A DNA stretch of 22,406 nt, from IMG/VR virus record IMGVR_UViG_3300030101_001522, positions 1-22,406 of that record. One strand, written 5' to 3'. The position numbers and the translations under genes are program-made. Under the pieces are notes generated by a model. That model ran no database searches. It saw only the letters and a list, made by a program, of their open reading frames with translations, and was not told the DNA's origin. Shown here one piece after another: positions 19,090 to 22,406 of this stretch. Origin of the DNA: a virus. Position 1 is the first letter of the stretch. Every line of letters starts with the position of its first letter.

Positions 19090-19273
19090 GTTCGGCATCA
19101 CAATCCTCGCACATATCATTACATTCACAGTCTGGATATGCGTCTTCACAGATCACATCATCAGAATAGATATCTCCATCTTCAGGTTCTGTTATTTCTA
19201 GTATATCGTATATACCTTCCATGTCATCTTCTAGTTTTTGTATTCTTCTTAACAAATTATCTATTATTGACAT
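19076..19273 (-). CDS. Acidic protein with C-terminal cysteine cluster (65 aa)
   Basis: This is a 65-aa protein. An N-terminal helix (IIDNLLRRIQKLEDDMEGIY) is followed by an acidic segment and a cluster of five cysteines in ICEDAYPDCECNDMCEDCDA (C-x6-C-x-C-x3-C-x2-C), capped by His. It could bind a metal ion. It starts at a TAATG junction with the previous gene and lies between the tail fibre and lysis-like genes. No family is recognised. Confidence 0.72.
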   Translation of the reverse strand: MSIIDNLLRRIQKLEDDMEGIYDILEITEPEDGDIYSDDVICEDAYPDCECNDMCEDCDAEHVEQ

Positions 19274-19812
19274 TAGTTTGTTCTCCTATATATATAAAAT
19301 TCATATCCTTCGATATTATATAGTGTACCTGTGTCTGTAAAACCAAGCGAGTTTTTACACCATGCTTGTACTAAAACATTGGATTTAGGAGGTTCACACA
19401 GGGTTATAGGTATATTCCAACTATCTCTAAACCAGTTCATAAGGTTAATAGTGGCTTCCGTATGTGCTGTGCCAGAGTTATCTCCTGTTACACAAGCTAT
19501 AGATACTGCATCTACATCTAGTGTATATTCTGTTCCTTTAAAATTTTCTCCAGCTCTGTGTATACTGTAATGCCATACCATAGGGATAGATGAATCATAG
19601 ATTATTTTTTCTTTATTAAGTATGTCTGTGTCTGTTACTCCCTTAAAATAACTAACTGACGTAAATAAATCATATGCTGCTTGTGCTTCGTCTGTTGTCA
19701 TATGATGTGGCTCGTTAGTTGTCATATCTATATAGTTACTAGGCACAGGGTTAGCATCACTATTTATTACTTTTATTATTACTCCATTTTCAGTTACTGC
19801 ATATTTTTTCAT
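19273..19812 (-). CDS. Hypothetical protein downstream of the tail fibre genes (179 aa)
   Basis: This is a 179-aa protein. The first 30 residues (MKKYAVTENGVIIKVINSDA) resemble the short beta-hairpin openings of tail fibre assembly or fibre-associated proteins; the rest is mixed alpha/beta with three cysteines and a C-terminal YEFYIYRRT strand. It follows the glycine-rich adhesin gene by a TAATG junction, so a role in fibre assembly or as a tip protein is plausible but unproven. I do not recognise the family. Confidence 0.7.
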   Translation of the reverse strand: MKKYAVTENGVIIKVINSDANPVPSNYIDMTTNEPHHMTTDEAQAAYDLFTSVSYFKGVTDTDILNKEKIIYDSSIPMVWHYSIHRAGENFKGTEYTLDVDAVSIACVTGDNSGTAHTEATINLMNWFRDSWNIPITLCEPPKSNVLVQAWCKNSLGFTDTGTLYNIEGYEFYIYRRTN

Positions 19813-20549
19813 TAATCAATGTACTCCCATTCAAAAACAATTAAACCACTGCCACCAGCAGAACCATTAGCACCACCATTGCCATTACCACCTGAGCCAC
19901 CTACTCCAACACTATAAACATAATTAGCACCTTCAGCAGTAAAATTAGTAAAACTAAATTTTATGGCAGCACTACCACCGCCACCAGCTCCACCTCTACC
20001 TGAGCCATTTCCAGCACCACCTGCTCCACCATTACCTACCCCTGCTTGATATACTGATTCTGTATTTCTTGCACAAACTCCACCAGCTTCCCCAGTTGAG
20101 TCTGTGTCCATATTACTTCCAGCATTACCTGCTACATTATAAACTTGGTTGTTTCCAGTTCCAGTGCCTCCAGCAGCTCCACCACCATTACCATTTCCTG
20201 TAGCATTACCTTTTCTACCAAAGCCATTACCTAAAGATAAATTTATACTTACTCCAGTTCCATCCGTACTACCAGTTACAGTACATGAAGTACCACTACC
20301 ATCTGTACCTGCACTACCATTTCTATGACCTGATTTAACATCAAATGAACCACCACCTTGTCCACCACCACCACCAGCCCACATATAAATATTTAAAAAG
20401 TTATAAAATTTACCTGCCTGAGTGTTAAAAGTAGCGTTAGTACCTGATGTAAATGAAGAGCTACCTGTTACTAGAACAATAGCTGTTGCTGCTCTTTGTC
20501 CAAAAGCATTAGCACTTGCTTGTCCTATTGTTGTAATTATTGGTGCCAT
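19812..20549 (-). CDS. Glycine-rich tail fibre tip/adhesin-like protein (245 aa)
   Basis: This is a 245-aa protein. After an N-terminal segment (MAPIITTIGQASANAFGQRA) and a beta-strand region, most of the protein consists of glycine-rich blocks (for example MWAGGGGGQGGGSFD and GAGNGSGRGGAGGGGSA), ending in GSAGGSGLIVFEWEYID. This composition and the GSGLIVF ending match glycine-rich host-recognition proteins such as the gp38-type adhesins, which form polyglycine II helix bundles with variable loops at the tip of a fibre. It lies directly behind the T7-like tail fibre gene (TAATG), in the position of a fibre tip protein. Confidence 0.8.
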   Translation of the reverse strand: MAPIITTIGQASANAFGQRAATAIVLVTGSSSFTSGTNATFNTQAGKFYNFLNIYMWAGGGGGQGGGSFDVKSGHRNGSAGTDGSGTSCTVTGSTDGTGVSINLSLGNGFGRKGNATGNGNGGGAAGGTGTGNNQVYNVAGNAGSNMDTDSTGEAGGVCARNTESVYQAGVGNGGAGGAGNGSGRGGAGGGGSAAIKFSFTNFTAEGANYVYSVGVGGSGGNGNGGANGSAGGSGLIVFEWEYID

Positions 20550-22406
20550 TATGCGAACTGTGTCTGGCTTGTCAGCATTGTGAAAGCTGCATCTCCTGTT
20601 TTAATTATAGTATATGTATATACATCTATGCTGTTAGCATTACCAGCTGAGTATGCAGTGCCTCCTTGATTCTTTGGAGTAATGCTACTACCATCTACTT
20701 GGAAAGCATTATTGTATTTAGCTGAACTACCATTTGTAACTAAAAATACTGCAGTAACTACATCACCTGTGTCCATAATACTATTTAATGTTGTACTACC
20801 ATCTCCTCTAAAATTAACTGTAAAGTTACCACTTGCATCACTAGTAAAATATAATATTGATTGCGTTTTTAGATCATAATTAATAGTACCAGTTGCAGCA
20901 GTCGCTGATATGGTTGCAGTTTCTTGCACGTGTTTTGTTAGCGTAGCTGAATCTAATGTTTTATTTGTTAAAGTATCAGTTGTTGCTCTACCAACTAATG
21001 TGTCTGTAGCAGATGGCATTGTTAATGTATTGCTACCACTTGCTTGATTTAATGATGCAATAACAGGTGTAGTTAAAGTTTTATTTGTAAGTGTTTGTGT
21101 TCCATCATTTAATGTTACATTTGAACTAAGTCTAGCATCAGCTAGTGTTCCTGATGAAATATCACTAGCACTTGTTGCAGTTGGTGCTACAGCTGCCCAT
21201 GATGAACCACTATATACTTTTAATTCATTTGATGAACTATTAAAATATAATGCACCTGTAATTAAAGAATCTCCATCATTGTCGGCAGAAGGATCAGAAG
21301 ATTTAGCTCCTAAATATCTATCATCAAAATTATCAAAACTAGATGCTGCACTTGTTGCACTTGATGCAGCTGCAGTCGCTGAGTTACCAGCATTTGTTGC
21401 TGAAGTAGCTGCATTAGTAGCTGATGTACTAGCTTCACTAGCTTTTGTTGTGGCAGTAGATGCACTACTACTAGCACCACTTGCACTTGAAGCTGCTGCT
21501 GTTGCTGATGATGCAGCATTAGTAGCAGACGTAGCTGCTGCTGTAGCTGAATTACTAGCATTGGTTTCACTTGTGGCTGCTGCAGTTGCTGAATTACCTG
21601 CATTAGTTTCAGATGTTGCAGCATCAGATGCTTTAGAGGTAGCTGTAGTTGCAGAACTAGCAGCAGAAGTAGCTGATGATGCTGCTGCAGTTGCACTATT
21701 AGAAGCATTAGTTGCCTGTGTACTTGCTGTACTAGCTGAAGTAGAAGCATTTGATGCACTTGTAGATGCTTCAGATGCTTTTGTTGTTGCTGTAGTAGCT
21801 GAAGAGGCAGCTGCTGTCGCAGAAGTAGATGCACTGGTAGCACTTGTTGCTGCACTTACAGCATCTACTAATAATGCAAAATGGTCTGTATCTGTTAAAG
21901 AATCTCCTACAACTGCATCTGCTATACAAATATATACGTTGTTCAGTTCTGATGATGTTGTTGATTTTATTATATCTCTTTGCACATAGGCTTCAGTAGT
22001 TACTGTAGCGTCTGTACCCTTAAAAGTACCTAGTTCTTGTGTAACTGAAATTTCACCACTTGTATCAAAAGCAAGAATTTTACTTGCTCTATCAGTAGCA
22101 GATGTGGTAAAGTCAGTAGAGGTCATAGTATTTGTTCTGGAAATTTTTATGCTTCTATCTATTTGTTCTTGAAGTTCTTGTGCTATTGCTAAGTTTTTAT
22201 CAAATGCACCTTCTACAGAGTCTGCTGTAAATGGATCATTTTCAACAAGATCAAGTGTTTGTGTTTGTGTTGTAGATCTTCTAATAACTACTGTTTCCGT
22301 AGCTGTAGGTATATGTCCAGATTCAAAAACTACATTACCACCTGATGCGTTACCAGCACCAGTTACGGTATAATGTGTTGTTAAAGTTTTTACAGTTTCT
22401 GTACCT
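20549..22406 (-). CDS. T7-like tail fibre protein, 5' end beyond the window
   Basis: The frame is open from the right edge to 20549, so the gene starts outside the window; an internal ATG at 22126 is not the start. The upstream 93 codons hold the T7 gp17 N-terminal pattern: HYTVTGAGNASGGNVVFESG, TETVVIRRSTTQTQTLDL, ENDPFTADSVEGAFDKNLAI, QELQEQIDRSIKIS. This domain attaches the fibre to the tail. Next comes a strand-rich linker, about 175 residues of Ala/Ser/Thr heptads expected to form a trimeric coiled coil, and a C-terminal beta-rich region with repeated TLTNKTL motifs, ending TSQTQFA. At least 618 residues are present. Confidence 0.9.
   Translation of the reverse strand, partial: GTETVKTLTTHYTVTGAGNASGGNVVFESGHIPTATETVVIRRSTTQTQTLDLVENDPFTADSVEGAFDKNLAIAQELQEQIDRSIKISRTNTMTSTDFTTSATDRASKILAFDTSGEISVTQELGTFKGTDATVTTEAYVQRDIIKSTTSSELNNVYICIADAVVGDSLTDTDHFALLVDAVSAATSATSASTSATAAASSATTATTKASEASTSASNASTSASTASTQATNASNSATAAASSATSAASSATTATSKASDAATSETNAGNSATAAATSETNASNSATAAATSATNAASSATAAASSASGASSSASTATTKASEASTSATNAATSATNAGNSATAAASSATSAASSFDNFDDRYLGAKSSDPSADNDGDSLITGALYFNSSSNELKVYSGSSWAAVAPTATSASDISSGTLADARLSSNVTLNDGTQTLTNKTLTTPVIASLNQASGSNTLTMPSATDTLVGRATTDTLTNKTLDSATLTKHVQETATISATAATGTINYDLKTQSILYFTSDASGNFTVNFRGDGSTTLNSIMDTGDVVTAVFLVTNGSSAKYNNAFQVDGSSITPKNQGGTAYSAGNANSIDVYTYTIIKTGDAAFTMLTSQTQFA
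21334..21859 (-). repeat. Ala/Ser/Thr heptad repeat region of the tail fibre
   Basis: Variants of S-A-T-x-A-x-S, such as SATAAASSATSAASSATTAT, recur about every seven residues over roughly 175 residues. The DNA repeats in 21-bp steps. This is a typical low-complexity coiled-coil shaft and a likely site of length variation by recombination. Confidence 0.85.

Noticed and set aside
21279-21989. Long Ala/Val-rich plus-strand frame of 236 aa, and another 181-aa Gln/Leu-rich minus-strand frame at 21310-21855
   Set aside because: Both are shadows of the Ala/Ser/Thr repeat of the tail fibre; the low-complexity codons stay open in several frames. No ribosome site or recognisable fold.
1-22406. CRISPR array, integrase or attachment site, phage RNA polymerase
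   Set aside because: No spaced direct repeats of CRISPR size, no tyrosine or serine recombinase motif and no T7-type polymerase motif were found in any frame; absence applies only to this window.

Overview
The window is a strongly AT-rich, densely packed stretch of a T7-like (podovirus-type) double-stranded DNA phage, most plausibly one infecting a marine bacterium. The evidence is a T7-type head-tail connector (portal) gene at the left edge, a T7-like large terminase with its small subunit, a tail fibre with a T7 gp17-type N-terminal domain at the right edge, and a set of very small basic proteins of the kind I associate with marine podoviruses such as pelagiphages and cyanophages. No host genes, integrase, phage RNA polymerase, tRNA, CRISPR array or insertion sequence was seen. 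The host assignment is an inference from base composition and gene style and cannot be verified here.

Layout. (A) 1-5155, minus strand: packaging and head module read from small terminase through a zinc-ribbon protein, an MT-A70 adenine methyltransferase, large terminase, six tiny basic proteins, two related small proteins flanking a GNAT acetyltransferase, to the portal, which runs off the left end. (B) 5156-5648: a divergent intergenic region with candidate promoters and palindromes. (C) 5649-11248, plus strand: an early-type operon starting with about a dozen 50-100 aa proteins, each with a strong GGAGG ribosome site, followed by an SF2 helicase, a Ref-like HNH nuclease and a possible ATP-cone protein. 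(D) 11245-12849, minus strand: an inverted replication/control module with a Cro-like repressor, a structured repeat-bearing spacer, a DUF1376 replication protein and a RepB-type primase. (E) 12923-15938, plus strand: ssDNA-binding-like protein, Cas4/RecB-like exonuclease, Dam-family methyltransferase, MazG-like protein and metallophosphoesterase. (F) 15935-22406, minus strand: tail fibre (entering from the right end), glycine-rich adhesin-like protein, coiled-coil/TM and holin-like proteins, and two exported proteins.

How it fits together. Modules A and F point the same way and each runs off one end of the window. On a circular or circularly permuted genome they would join outside the window into one late transcription unit: terminase, portal, (capsid and tail tube off-window), tail fibre, lysis-like genes. 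Modules C, D and E supply early takeover and DNA metabolism. A Cro-like repressor sits beside two divergent promoters whose -35 boxes form the two arms of one palindrome, which suggests one operator controls both the inverted replication module and the recombination/SSB operon. Most junctions overlap as TAATG or ATGA, and both convergent junctions share a single four-base palindromic stop.

The least explained parts are the pair of signal-peptide proteins at 16535-18503, the basic mini-protein cluster at 1508-2598, the many early mini-proteins, and the structured spacer at 12434-12636.
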